Positions 44,536-52,854 of a stretch of 64,000 bases of DNA are shown here, in pieces. The notes under the pieces were generated by a model that saw only the letters and a list, made by a program, of their open reading frames with translations, ran no database searches and had not been told where the DNA came from. The stretch comes from Pseudoxanthobacter soli DSM 19599 (lineage in GTDB: Bacteria > Pseudomonadota > Alphaproteobacteria > Rhizobiales > Segnochrobactraceae): positions 1 through 64,000 of the forward strand of contig NZ_FRXO01000010.1 of the NCBI RefSeq assembly GCF_900148505.1, in the 5' to 3' direction. Position numbers and translations under genes: made by a program. Position 1 is the first letter of the stretch, and every line of letters starts with the position of its first letter.

Positions 44536-45297
44536 ATGTCCGGCGGCGATGCGATGAGCGGTTTGCGGAACGACGGCGCCGGCACGGCCGGGCAGGCCAG
44601 GGTGATCGGCGAAGTCTCGGCCGTCGAGATCGGGCTGGGACCCGGCCTGCCGGCGTTCGCCACGGCCCGCCGGGCGGAGATCGAGGCCCACTGGCAGGCG
44701 CGGCTTGCCGCCAACCCGGCGCTCTTCAACGGCGCCGTGCTCGGCTTCGAGCGCGTCTCCGTCGCCGGCGGGCGGCTTTCCGCGGTCGCGCGGCGGATGG
44801 ATTTCGCCACGCTCCTCGCGCTGCTCGACTGGCGCCCGGCCGGCGTCGACCTCTTCAACCTGTTCGGCGCGGCGGCGATCCTGTCGAGCGACGGCCGCCT
44901 CGTGCTCGGCCGCATGAACGGCTGGACTGCCAATCCCGGCCACGTCAAGTTCGTCGGCGGCACGCCCGATGACAGCGACGTCACGGCAGACGGTCGGGTC
45001 GATCTCGTCGGCTCGATCGCGCGCGAATGCGCCGAGGAAACCGGCCTCGATGCCGCCGATGCGGTGGGCGCGCCGTCCTTCCTCGTCGTCGCCGACGGCC
45101 CGCTCGTCGGCCTCGTCGGCGTGCTGCGCTTCCCTTGGAACGCGGCGGACCTGGTGGGCCGCATCGAGCGCTTCATCGCCGCCGATCCGAATGCGGAAAT
45201 CGAGGCGGTGGTCGCGCTCTCCCGGGTGTCCGATGCCGCCGGCCTCGATATTCCATGCTACAACCGGGTCGCGCTCGACGCCCTGCTGCCGCGGTGA
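44536..45297 (+). CDS. Nudix hydrolase-like protein with divergent Nudix box
   Basis: A 253-residue protein. The second half has a Nudix-like fold: LFGAAAILSSDGRLVLGRM, GHVKFVGGTPDDSDVT, then SIARECAEETGL (163-171), the REUXEExGU part of the Nudix box. The first half of the box (Gx5E) is stretched or altered, about seven residues longer than the consensus, so the metal site may be unusual. The first 100 residues resemble the leader of the nucleoside-diphosphate-linked hydrolases of the NUDT14/plant type. GAGGAGG precedes ATG at 44536. It is 44 bases upstream of the PhzF-like gene and likely in one operon with it and hrpB. Confidence 0.75.
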   Translation: MSGGDAMSGLRNDGAGTAGQARVIGEVSAVEIGLGPGLPAFATARRAEIEAHWQARLAANPALFNGAVLGFERVSVAGGRLSAVARRMDFATLLALLDWRPAGVDLFNLFGAAAILSSDGRLVLGRMNGWTANPGHVKFVGGTPDDSDVTADGRVDLVGSIARECAEETGLDAADAVGAPSFLVVADGPLVGLVGVLRFPWNAADLVGRIERFIAADPNAEIEAVVALSRVSDAAGLDIPCYNRVALDALLPR

Positions 45298-45341
45298 CGG
45301 TGCGGGGCACGTCAGTTCCGTTCGCGTTGCCAGGGGTTGCC

Positions 45342-46250
45342 ATGCCGCGCCGTTTCGTCGTTCTCGACGTCTTCACCGACCAGCCGCTCACCGGCAACGG
45401 GCTTGCCGTCGTTCGCGATGCCGAGGGCCTCGACGACGACGCGATGCAGGCCATCGCCCGCGGCTTCAACCTGTCGGAAACGATCTTCATCCTGCCACCG
45501 GAAGGCGCGGCCCACACCGCCTCCGTGCGCATCTTCACGCCCGCCAAGGAACTGCCGTTCGCCGGCCATCCGACCGTCGGCGCGGCCGTGCTGCTGGCGT
45601 TCGACCGCTTCGGCATCGAGGCGGCGGGACAGGAATCCGTGGTGGTGCTGGAAGAGCGCATCGGCCCGGTGCGGTGCGGCGTCGCGCTCGGCGCCGACCG
45701 TGTCGGCTATGCCGCGTTCGACGTGCCGCGCGTGCCGGTGGAAATCCCGTTCGTGGCCGACAACGAGGCGATCGCCGCAGCGCTCGGGCTGCTGCCCCGC
45801 GAAATCGGGTTCGAGAACCATGTGCCGAGCGCCTTCGCCGTCGGCGGTCCGTTCGTGTTCGTGCCGGTCGCCGGCCTTGAGGCTGCCGCGCGGGCGAAGC
45901 CGGTCGCGTCGGATTGGGCGCGGGCCTTCGCCAGCGAGGCGCACTCCGTCTACCTCTATTGCCGCGAGACCGTGCGGGCCGACGCCGGCTTCCACGCCCG
46001 CATGTTCGCGCCCGATCTCGGCATCGGCGAGGACCCGGCAACCGGCTCCGCGGCTTCGGCCTTCGCCGGCGTGGTGCACCGGTTCGATGCGCTGCCGGAT
46101 GGCGTGCGCGAGGTCGCCATCGAGCAGGGCGTTGAGATGAAGCGGCCTTCGTTCATCAAGCTCGAGATCGCGGTCGACGGCGGCGCCATCTCCGGCGCGC
46201 GGATCGGCGGCAATGCCGTGATCGTGCAGGAAGGGGAACTCCTGCTCTGA
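45342..46250 (+). CDS. PhzF-family isomerase/epimerase
   Basis: A 302-residue protein of the PhzF/diaminopimelate-epimerase fold. It begins RRFVVLDVFTDQPLTGNGLA, with catalytic-type Glu46 in NLSETIFI, PFAGHPTVGAA, and DPATGSAASAFAG near residue 230, all family signatures. PhzF itself isomerises a phenazine precursor, but most chromosomal homologues have no known substrate, and no phenazine genes are near. ATG at 45342 follows AGGGG. Its stop overlaps the hrpB start by one base, so the two are coupled. Confidence 0.92.
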   Translation: MPRRFVVLDVFTDQPLTGNGLAVVRDAEGLDDDAMQAIARGFNLSETIFILPPEGAAHTASVRIFTPAKELPFAGHPTVGAAVLLAFDRFGIEAAGQESVVVLEERIGPVRCGVALGADRVGYAAFDVPRVPVEIPFVADNEAIAAALGLLPREIGFENHVPSAFAVGGPFVFVPVAGLEAAARAKPVASDWARAFASEAHSVYLYCRETVRADAGFHARMFAPDLGIGEDPATGSAASAFAGVVHRFDALPDGVREVAIEQGVEMKRPSFIKLEIAVDGGAISGARIGGNAVIVQEGELLL

Positions 46251-48742
46251 TGCCGGTTCCGGATGCCGCCCGGGGCGCGGCCGATCCCACAAGCGCGGTC
46301 CTGCCGGTCGAGGCCGCCATGCCCGCGCTGCTCGATGCGCTGGCGGGGCAGGGGCGGGCCGTGCTGGTCGCCCCGCCGGGCGCCGGCAAGACCACGCGGG
46401 TGCCGCTCGCGCTCCTCGGTACGCCCTGGCGGCAGGACGGCCGCATCGTCGTGCTGGAGCCGCGCCGGCTCGCTGCCCGCGCGGCCGCCGCGCGCATGGC
46501 CGCGACGCTCGGTGAGCCCGTCGGCCGCACGGTCGGCTTCCGCGTGCGCGGCGAGGCCCGCATTTCCGCCGCGACCCGCATCGAGATCGTCACCGAGGGC
46601 GTGTTCACCCGCATGATCGTCGACGATCCCTCGCTGGAGGGCGTCGCGGCGGTGCTGTTCGACGAGGCCCACGAGCGCAGCCTCGACGGCGACCTCGGTC
46701 TCGCGCTCGCGGTCGAGGCGCGCGACGCGCTGCGGCCCGACCTGCGCGTCGTCGTGATGTCCGCGACCATCGATGCCGCGCGGTTCGCCGGCGTTCTCGG
46801 CGGCGCGCCGGTGGTGGAAAGCGCCGGCCGCATGTTCCCGGTCGAAACCCGTTATCGGCCGCGTCCGGCAGGCGAGCGGATCGAGGACGCCATGGCCGCG
46901 GCCATCCTCGCCGCGCTTCGCGACGAGGGGGGCTCGGTGCTCGCCTTCCTGCCCGGCCAGGCGGAAATCCTGCGCACGGCCGAGCGTCTCGCCGGCCGTC
47001 TGCCGCCCGATGTCGACCTTGCCCCGCTTTACGGCGCGCTCGATCCCGCGGCGCAGGATGCCGCCATCCGCCCCGCGCCCACGGGGCGGCGCAAGGTGGT
47101 GCTCGCCACCGCAATCGCCGAAACCTCGCTCACCATCGAGGGCGTCCGCATCGTGGTCGACGGCGGGCTGTCGCGTCGCCCGGTCTACGAGCCGGCGACG
47201 GGGCTCACGCGGCTCGAAACCGTGCGCGAATCCCGCGCCGCCGCCGACCAGCGTCGCGGCCGCGCCGGCCGCATCGAGCCGGGCGTCTGCATCCGCTTGT
47301 GGGATGAAGGGCAGACCGCGGCGATGGCGCCGCATGACCGGCCGGAGATGCTGGAAAGCGATCTCGCCGGTCTCGTGCTCGATCTCGCGGCGTGGGGCGT
47401 CGCCGATCCCTCGGGCCTCGCCTTCCTCGATCCGCCGCCCGCTCCGGCCTGGGCCGAGGCGACCGATCTGGTGCGCCGGCTCGGCGCTGTCGACGAGGCC
47501 GGCCGGCTGACGGAGGAGGGGGCGCGACTGCGGGCGCTGCCGCTGCATCCGCGCCTCGGCCACATGGTGCTGCGCGCGGCCGCGCGGGGCGAAGCGATGC
47601 TCGCCGCCGAAATCGCGGTGGTCGTGTCCGAACATGGCCTCGGCGGCCGCGATGCCGATCTCAGGGAGCGTGTCCGGCGTCTGCGCGGCGAACGCGGCCG
47701 GCGGGCGGAAGAAGCCCGCCGCCTCGCAACTAGGTGGGCGGCGCTCGCTGGCGCGGCCGGCAAGTCAGAGGATGGCGACGTCGACCACGCCGGCGCGCTG
47801 CTTGCCTTCGCCTTTCCCGAGCGTGTCGCCCAGGCGCGCGGCGCGACCGGCGGCTTCCGCCTCGCCAACGGGCGGGGCGGGCGGATCGATGCGGCGGATG
47901 CGCTTGCGCGCGAGCCGTTCCTCGCGGTGGCGGAACTCCAGGGCGCCGCGGAGAACGCCCGCATCCTGCTCGCCGCGCCGATCAGCCGGGAGGAGATCGA
48001 GGCCGATTTCGCCGAGGCGACCACGTCCGCGACGGAAGTGACGTTCGACCGTCCGGCCCGTGCGGTGCGGGCGCGGCGGGTGCGAAGGTTGGGCCGGCTG
48101 GTGCTCGCCGAGGAGGCGGTGCCCGTTCCCGCCGACGAGGGCACCAAGGCGCTCGCCGCCGGCATCGCCACCCTCGGCGTCGGCGCGCTGCCGTGGACGC
48201 CCGGGCTGACACGGCTGCGCGGCCGCCTGCGCTTTCTGGCGAAGGCGCGCGGCGCGCCGTGGCCGGATGTGTCCGACGAGGCGCTCGCCTCCAGCCTCGA
48301 AGATTGGCTGATGCCCTATGCGCCGGGGGCTCTCCGGCTCGACGACATCACGCCGGCGGTGCTGGGGCTCGCGCTGGAAGGGCTGATCCCGGCCGGCGGC
48401 AAGGCGGAGCTTGATCGCCTCGCCCCCGCGACCCTGGAGACGCCCGCCGGCCGCAGCGTGCCGATCGACTATGACCGAGAGCCGCCGGCCGCGTCCGTCC
48501 GGGTGCAGGATCTTTTCGGGTTGGACTGCCATCCCGCCGTCGCGGGTGGCAGCGTGCCTGTGCTGCTCGAACTGCTGTCGCCGGCCGATCGGCCGATCCA
48601 ACTCACCGCCGACCTGCCGCGGTTCTGGCGCGGAACATGGGCCGACGTGCGTGCGGACCTGCGTGGCCGCTATCCGAAGCACTCGTGGCCGGAAGACCCG
48701 GTCACGGCCGCGCCGGTGCGCTATTCGCGGCCGAGAAGCTGA
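46250..48742 (+). CDS. hrpB: ATP-dependent helicase HrpB
   Basis: An 830-residue DExH-box RNA helicase of the HrpB branch. Walker A is APPGAGKTTRVPLALL near residue 43, motif II is FDEAHERSLDGDLG, motif III is VMSATIDA, and QRRGRAGRIEPG is motif VI. The HrpB C-terminal domain ends in RGRYPKHSWPEDP, a conserved mark of the family. The cellular role is poorly known in most bacteria; RNA processing is suspected. ATG at 46250 shares one base with the phzF-like stop. Confidence 0.95.
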   Translation: MPVPDAARGAADPTSAVLPVEAAMPALLDALAGQGRAVLVAPPGAGKTTRVPLALLGTPWRQDGRIVVLEPRRLAARAAAARMAATLGEPVGRTVGFRVRGEARISAATRIEIVTEGVFTRMIVDDPSLEGVAAVLFDEAHERSLDGDLGLALAVEARDALRPDLRVVVMSATIDAARFAGVLGGAPVVESAGRMFPVETRYRPRPAGERIEDAMAAAILAALRDEGGSVLAFLPGQAEILRTAERLAGRLPPDVDLAPLYGALDPAAQDAAIRPAPTGRRKVVLATAIAETSLTIEGVRIVVDGGLSRRPVYEPATGLTRLETVRESRAAADQRRGRAGRIEPGVCIRLWDEGQTAAMAPHDRPEMLESDLAGLVLDLAAWGVADPSGLAFLDPPPAPAWAEATDLVRRLGAVDEAGRLTEEGARLRALPLHPRLGHMVLRAAARGEAMLAAEIAVVVSEHGLGGRDADLRERVRRLRGERGRRAEEARRLATRWAALAGAAGKSEDGDVDHAGALLAFAFPERVAQARGATGGFRLANGRGGRIDAADALAREPFLAVAELQGAAENARILLAAPISREEIEADFAEATTSATEVTFDRPARAVRARRVRRLGRLVLAEEAVPVPADEGTKALAAGIATLGVGALPWTPGLTRLRGRLRFLAKARGAPWPDVSDEALASSLEDWLMPYAPGALRLDDITPAVLGLALEGLIPAGGKAELDRLAPATLETPAGRSVPIDYDREPPAASVRVQDLFGLDCHPAVAGGSVPVLLELLSPADRPIQLTADLPRFWRGTWADVRADLRGRYPKHSWPEDPVTAAPVRYSRPRS

Positions 48743-48773
48743 CCGTTCCGGCCGCGTCCGGAATTGGCGGGCA

Positions 48774-49790
48774 TCACGGCCGGAAGCGGTGTCCGGCGGG
48801 CACGTAGAACCGCTCGGGCGTGCGGGCGAAGGCGGCGAGCCCTTCCAGAGCCGGCAGCGGATGCTGGATGAGGAAGGTCGGGATTTCCCGCACCAGCGCG
48901 GTGTGCGGGGCCTTGTCCTCGAACATCGCCCGGAAACGGCCGTCGTTGAGGTGGCTCGCGATGCGGGGGGCGATGCCGCCGGCGAGATAGACGCCGCCGC
49001 GCGCGAGATAGGTCAGCGCCAGGTCGCCGGCGAAACGGGCGAAATGCGTCACGAAGAAGCCGAGCGCGCGGATCGCGAGCGGGTTGCCGGCTTCGACCCC
49101 TTCCGTGACCGCGGCCGGGCTTTCGAGCGTCGGGTCGACGCCGGCGAGCCGGGCGACGGCGCGGTAGAGCCGCAAGAGGCCGGGACCGCTGATCAGCGTC
49201 TCCGGCGTGATGCGGCCGTGGGCGCGCTCCAGCACCTTCCAGAGTTCGAAGTCCTCATCGGTGACCGGGCCGAGATCCATGTGCCCGGCCTCGCTCGGCA
49301 GCGGAATCCACCGCTCGCCGGACTGCACCAGACCGCCGACACCGAGTCCCGTGCCCGGCCCGACCACGACGCGCGGCGCGCTCGGATGGGCGGTGCCGCC
49401 GCCGATCGACAGGATCGCATCGCCGGAAAGCACCGGCAGCGCCAGCGACAGGGCTTCAAAATCGTTGACGAGCACGAGTTCGTCGAGCCGCAGCGCGGAA
49501 ATCAGCGAATGGGGATCGAATGCCCACGAGGCATTGGTCAGCACGGGCCGCTCGCCCTCGATCGGCCCGGCGAAGGCCAGCACGGCGGCGCGGGGATGGG
49601 GCGCGCCTGCGGTCTTCAGCACATCCAGCGCGGCGGCGTCCGGGCTCGGATAATGATGCGTCGCCACGGTGGGAAACACCTGGATCGGGCGCTGCGCATC
49701 TTCCACAAGGGCGAACCGCGCGTTGGTGCCGCCGATGTCGGCGAGCAGCACGGGGAAGGGCAGGGCTTCATTGGCGGACGATGCCGTCAT
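48774..49790 (-). CDS. glk: Glucokinase
   Basis: A 338-residue ATP-dependent kinase of the Glk (ROK-unrelated, Pfam Glucokinase) family, converting glucose to glucose 6-phosphate. LLADIGGTNARFALVED is the phosphate loop, LAFAGPIEGE and LTNASWAFDP are sugar-binding blocks, LVNDFEALSLAL carries the catalytic aspartate, and VVVGPGTGLGVGGL and LPSEAGHMDLGP follow. ATG at 49790 has GGAAG nine bases upstream; the frame is open for 17 more codons. It converges on hrpB. The tandem repeat at 49867 lies in its upstream region. Confidence 0.95.
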   Translation of the reverse strand: MTASSANEALPFPVLLADIGGTNARFALVEDAQRPIQVFPTVATHHYPSPDAAALDVLKTAGAPHPRAAVLAFAGPIEGERPVLTNASWAFDPHSLISALRLDELVLVNDFEALSLALPVLSGDAILSIGGGTAHPSAPRVVVGPGTGLGVGGLVQSGERWIPLPSEAGHMDLGPVTDEDFELWKVLERAHGRITPETLISGPGLLRLYRAVARLAGVDPTLESPAAVTEGVEAGNPLAIRALGFFVTHFARFAGDLALTYLARGGVYLAGGIAPRIASHLNDGRFRAMFEDKAPHTALVREIPTFLIQHPLPALEGLAAFARTPERFYVPAGHRFRP

Positions 49791-49866
49791 GTCGTTGTCT
49801 TCCGGTTCGTGGCGTTTCGTGGGGCCTCGGCTTGCCGGCAACGGCAGGTCCGCCCGTGCCGGAGAC

Positions 49867-50054
49867 TAGAGCATGATCCCGAAAAGTGCGAAGCGGTTTT
49901 CGGACAAGATCATGCTGAGGGGGAAGCGCGCGGAGCGCGCATGATCCCGAAAAGTGCGAAGCGGTTTTCGGACAAGATCATGCTGAGGGGGAAGCGCGCG
50001 GAGCGCGCATGATCCCGAAAAGTGCGAAGCGGTTTTCGGACAAGATCATGCCGG
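49867..50054 (+). repeat. Tandem array of a 68-bp repeat, about 2.7 units
   Basis: Three units start at 49871, 49939 and 50007 with an exact 68-base period; the first two are identical by eye and the third diverges after GATCATGC. Each unit contains ATGATCCCGAAAAGTGCGAA and GCGGTTTTCGGACAAGATCAT, which fold back (CCGAAAA with TTTTCGG, ATGATC with GATCAT), then a GC-rich linker ending GCGCGGAGCGCGC. The core is a known type of Rhizobiales intergenic repeat. It lies upstream of glk, inside a 520-base gap before the DUF3422 gene that holds nothing else. Confidence 0.92.
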
Positions 50055-50311
50055 GAGGGCGCGCGGTGACGCCCGCCTGTCGCATCACGGCCATGACCGG
50101 ATGAGAGGATCGGCGCAGCGAAAAGCCGCGCTGGCAGAGATGGCAGTCTGCGCTGTTGTCTGGCACAGTCCGGCGGAAGAGATCGGATAGGCGCCGCCCT
50201 TGTGGGGCCGCCGCACGATCCGGTCCGAAGGGAAACGCTCAAGACCTCCCGCGGCCCGGTCGGCGCGCGGGCGGCGGCACCGGAACCGACGACGCTGGCG
50301 GGGAGCGGGTG

Positions 50312-51613
50312 ATGAGCGAAGACGAACAGGACGGCGGCAGCGCGACGTTCGGTTTTTCATCCCATATATTGCGGGCAGCCGTGCTCGGCGAGGTTCACGC
50401 CCGGCCCGCGCATCCGCTGGATCGCCCGCGCACGGTGCTCCATCTCGCCTTCCTCACCGGCCCGGAGGAAGCCGCCGCCGACCGCCTCGCGCTCGACCGT
50501 CTCGCGCTCAGTCTCGGCGTCGGCGGATCCGGGCCGGAGATGAAGCACTGCCGGTTCGATCTTCTCGGCGGCGTGTTGCGCTGGGAGCAGCATACCGAAT
50601 TCACCACCTACACCTTCGACGCGCCCCCGGGCACGGGGCGCCTGCCGGAGCACCCCTTCGGTGTCGCCTTCCGCGAGCCGGGCCCGCTGATCGCTGCCGT
50701 CCGGGTGGATGTCCGCTCCGCGCCGGTGCGGACCGAGGACGGGCTCGACGGCTTCGATCCCATCAGCCTGTGCGTGTCGCGCGTGGCGGAGGGCGAGGCC
50801 GTCGTCGCCACCGATTTCCGCCAGGACGCCGACGGCTTCACCCGCATCCGCGTGCTCGACGCCGGCATGTCGCCGTCGCGGACAGGAACGCTGGTGCAGC
50901 GGCTGATCGAGATCGAGACCTATCGCACGCTCGCGCTGCTCGGCCTGCCGGAAGCCCAGCGGCTCGGCCCGGGAATCCGGCGCATCGAGACCGGTCTCGT
51001 CGCCTCGCTGGAGGCGATGAAGGAGACGCGCGGGCTGACCGACAACCAGCGCCTTCTCGCCGAGCTCACCGATCTTGCCGCCGCGCTGGAGGCCGATGCC
51101 GCGGCGACCGCCTACCGCTTCGGCGCCACCCGGGCCTATCACGAGATCGTCGAGGAACGGCTCGATGCCATCCGCGAGGTCCATGTCCAGGGCTACGGCA
51201 GCTGGCGCGGTTTTCTGCAACGGCGGTTCGGGCCGGCGATGCGCACCTGCCTCGCCATCGAAAACCGCCAGACCGATCTCGCCACGAAGCTGGCGCGGGC
51301 GGCGAACCTGCTGCGCACGCGGGTGGACGTGGAACTGGAACGCCAGAACCGCGACCTGCTGCATTCCATGAACCTGCGCGCGCGCCTGCAATTGCGTCTG
51401 CAGCAGACGGTCGAAGGCCTGTCCGTGGCGGCGATCAGCTACTATGTGGTGTCGCTGATCGGAAAGCTTGCCGAGGGCGCCCACGTCGAGGGGCTGCCGT
51501 TCCATCCGGAGCTCGTCACCGCGCTGTCGGTGCCGCTGGTCGTCGTGGCGATCTGGCTGGTGGTGCGCCGCATCCGCCGCCACCACGCCGGCAGCCGCTC
51601 GGACGTGCACTGA
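50312..51613 (+). CDS. DUF3422-family membrane protein
   Basis: A 433-residue protein of the DUF3422 family. It begins with LGEVHARPAHPLDRPRTVLH, the hallmark EVHARP motif. The C-terminal part has a helical region (LEAMKETRGLTDNQRLLAEL) and two hydrophobic segments (LSVAAISYYVVSLIGKLAEG, ALSVPLVVVAIWLVV) ending in a basic tail. The family is common in Proteobacteria, and its function is unknown. ATG at 50312 has GGGAG seven bases upstream. It is a single gene between the repeat array and the MarR gene. Confidence 0.9.
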   Translation: MSEDEQDGGSATFGFSSHILRAAVLGEVHARPAHPLDRPRTVLHLAFLTGPEEAAADRLALDRLALSLGVGGSGPEMKHCRFDLLGGVLRWEQHTEFTTYTFDAPPGTGRLPEHPFGVAFREPGPLIAAVRVDVRSAPVRTEDGLDGFDPISLCVSRVAEGEAVVATDFRQDADGFTRIRVLDAGMSPSRTGTLVQRLIEIETYRTLALLGLPEAQRLGPGIRRIETGLVASLEAMKETRGLTDNQRLLAELTDLAAALEADAAATAYRFGATRAYHEIVEERLDAIREVHVQGYGSWRGFLQRRFGPAMRTCLAIENRQTDLATKLARAANLLRTRVDVELERQNRDLLHSMNLRARLQLRLQQTVEGLSVAAISYYVVSLIGKLAEGAHVEGLPFHPELVTALSVPLVVVAIWLVVRRIRRHHAGSRSDVH

Positions 51614-51673
51614 ACGCGGCTCCCGTCCGCCCCAATCCGTCCGCTTTCGCCCTCACGGTCCGCGCTGGATTCG

Positions 51674-51713
51674 GTTGACTAGGAAACTTCATCCATCTAG
51701 TTTCCTAGTCAAC
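51674..51713. promoter_or_regulatory. Perfect 15-bp inverted repeat over the promoter of the MarR gene
   Basis: GTTGACTAGGAAACT, ten bases, then AGTTTCCTAGTCAAC is a perfect inverted repeat. TTGACT (51675-51680) and TAGTTT (51698-51703), 17 bases apart, form a promoter inside it. It lies 17 bases before the MarR start codon. This is the expected place and symmetry for an autoregulatory MarR operator. Confidence 0.85.
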
Positions 51714-51730
51714 AAAAGGCGAGGCGCCGC

Positions 51731-52183
51731 ATGCAGTCTGTTTCCGATCTCACCGCCCACACGGGCTACTGGCTCAGGATGGTTTCCAACGCCGTGTCGC
51801 AGGATTTCGCGCGCAAGCTCGCGGCGGAGGGCGTGACGGTGGCCGAGTGGGTGTTCCTGCGCGCGCTCTACGATGTCGACAGCATGGCGCCGTCGGCGCT
51901 TGCCGGGAGGATGGGGATGACCCGGGGGGCGATCAGCAAGCTCGCCGACCGGCTCATCGAGAAGGGGCTGATCGACCGCGTCGACAATCCCGACGACAGG
52001 CGTGCCCACAGCCTGTCCCTCACCAAAGCCGGGCGAGCAAGGGTGCCGGTGCTGGCCGCGCTCGCCGACCGCAACGACGCGGACTATTTCGGCGTGCTGT
52101 CCGCCGATGAGCAGGACGCGCTGGGCCGTATCCTGAGGCATCTCGCGGAGCGGCGCGGATTGAAGGCGATGCCGCTGGACTGA
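51731..52183 (+). CDS. MarR-family transcriptional regulator
   Basis: A 150-residue dimeric winged-helix regulator. The recognition part is MAPSALAGRMGMTRGAISKL with ADRLIEKGLIDRV, and the wing is DNPDDRRAHSLSLT, the DxR signature of MarR proteins. GAGGC lies before ATG at 51731. The perfect inverted repeat directly upstream is its likely own operator. The DUF1398 gene follows 105 bases later on the same strand and is the likely target. Confidence 0.93.
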   Translation: MQSVSDLTAHTGYWLRMVSNAVSQDFARKLAAEGVTVAEWVFLRALYDVDSMAPSALAGRMGMTRGAISKLADRLIEKGLIDRVDNPDDRRAHSLSLTKAGRARVPVLAALADRNDADYFGVLSADEQDALGRILRHLAERRGLKAMPLD

Positions 52184-52288
52184 CCGGCGCCACCCGAGGT
52201 CGGTACCAACCGACAACGGCGCATCTCGCCGGGCGTCGCAAACGGCCGGCCTGATTTGACCTGCACACCAACCGAAAGGACCGCCGCC

Positions 52289-52690
52289 ATGGACGCGGAA
52301 CGGATTGCTATTGCCCGAAGCTGCCTCGATGCCGCCCACGACGGGACGGAGAGCTTCCCCACAATCGTCGGCCGGCTGATCGCCGCCGGCTTCGAGGGCT
52401 ACGCGGTGGATTATCGCCGGAACACGCAGCTCTACTACCTGCCGGACGGCGACGGCGTGGAATTGCCGATGCCGCCTTCGCCGGGGGGGGCGGCGCCCGA
52501 ATTTGACGCGGATCGTGTGGCGGCGCTCGTGCGCTGGGCGCAGGCGAACGGGCCGGACTACAGCTATGCGGGGTTCTGCACCCGCGCGAAGGCTGCGGGG
52601 TGCGCCGGCTATCTCGTCTCGTTCCCAGGCCGCCGCGTGCTCTATTACGGCCGCACGGCCGAGACACACGTCGAACATTTCCCGCGATAG
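52289..52690 (+). CDS. DUF1398-family protein
   Basis: A 133-residue soluble protein of the DUF1398 family (related to E. coli YbcV/YdfO-like proteins, often labelled phage envelope protein without proof). Two similar parts are visible: PTIVGRLIAAGFEGYAVDYR with RNTQLYYLPDG, and YAGFCTRAKAAGCAGYLVSF with RRVLYYGRTAETHVEHFP, so it may be an internal duplication. AAGGA lies eight bases before ATG at 52289. It follows a MarR regulator on the same strand and is probably under its control. Function unknown. Confidence 0.85.
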   Translation: MDAERIAIARSCLDAAHDGTESFPTIVGRLIAAGFEGYAVDYRRNTQLYYLPDGDGVELPMPPSPGGAAPEFDADRVAALVRWAQANGPDYSYAGFCTRAKAAGCAGYLVSFPGRRVLYYGRTAETHVEHFPR

Positions 52691-52723
52691 GCGGTTTGTC
52701 ACTCAGCAAAAAGGCCGGTCCCT

Positions 52724-52773
52724 GGAGCGCACTTTCCCCCAGGATCGCCTCGATCCGAGCGGGATGTGCCTCA
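52724..52773 (+). repeat. Internally deleted, decayed dispersed repeat
   Basis: GGAGCGCACTTTCCC at the left and GATCGCCTCGATCCGAGC followed by GGGATGTGCCTCA at the right resemble the two tips of the TAGAGC...GCTCTA repeat with the centre missing. It lies between the convergent DUF1398 and rpoH genes. Confidence 0.5.
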
Positions 52774-52854
52774 GGGCCGGCCATATCCTGCCGCGTCACG
52801 TCGCGGCCGGGGAGGTCCGCGGACATCCCCGGATCGTCTGTCGGTTGCGCGGGC

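Noticed and set aside
45342-46250. Phenazine biosynthesis because of the PhzF-like protein
   Set aside because: No other phenazine gene is present, and PhzF-fold proteins of unknown role are common in genomes without the pathway.
49867-50054. Repeat array as a possible CRISPR
   Set aside because: The 68-bp units are directly abutting with no unique spacers, and no cas gene is present.
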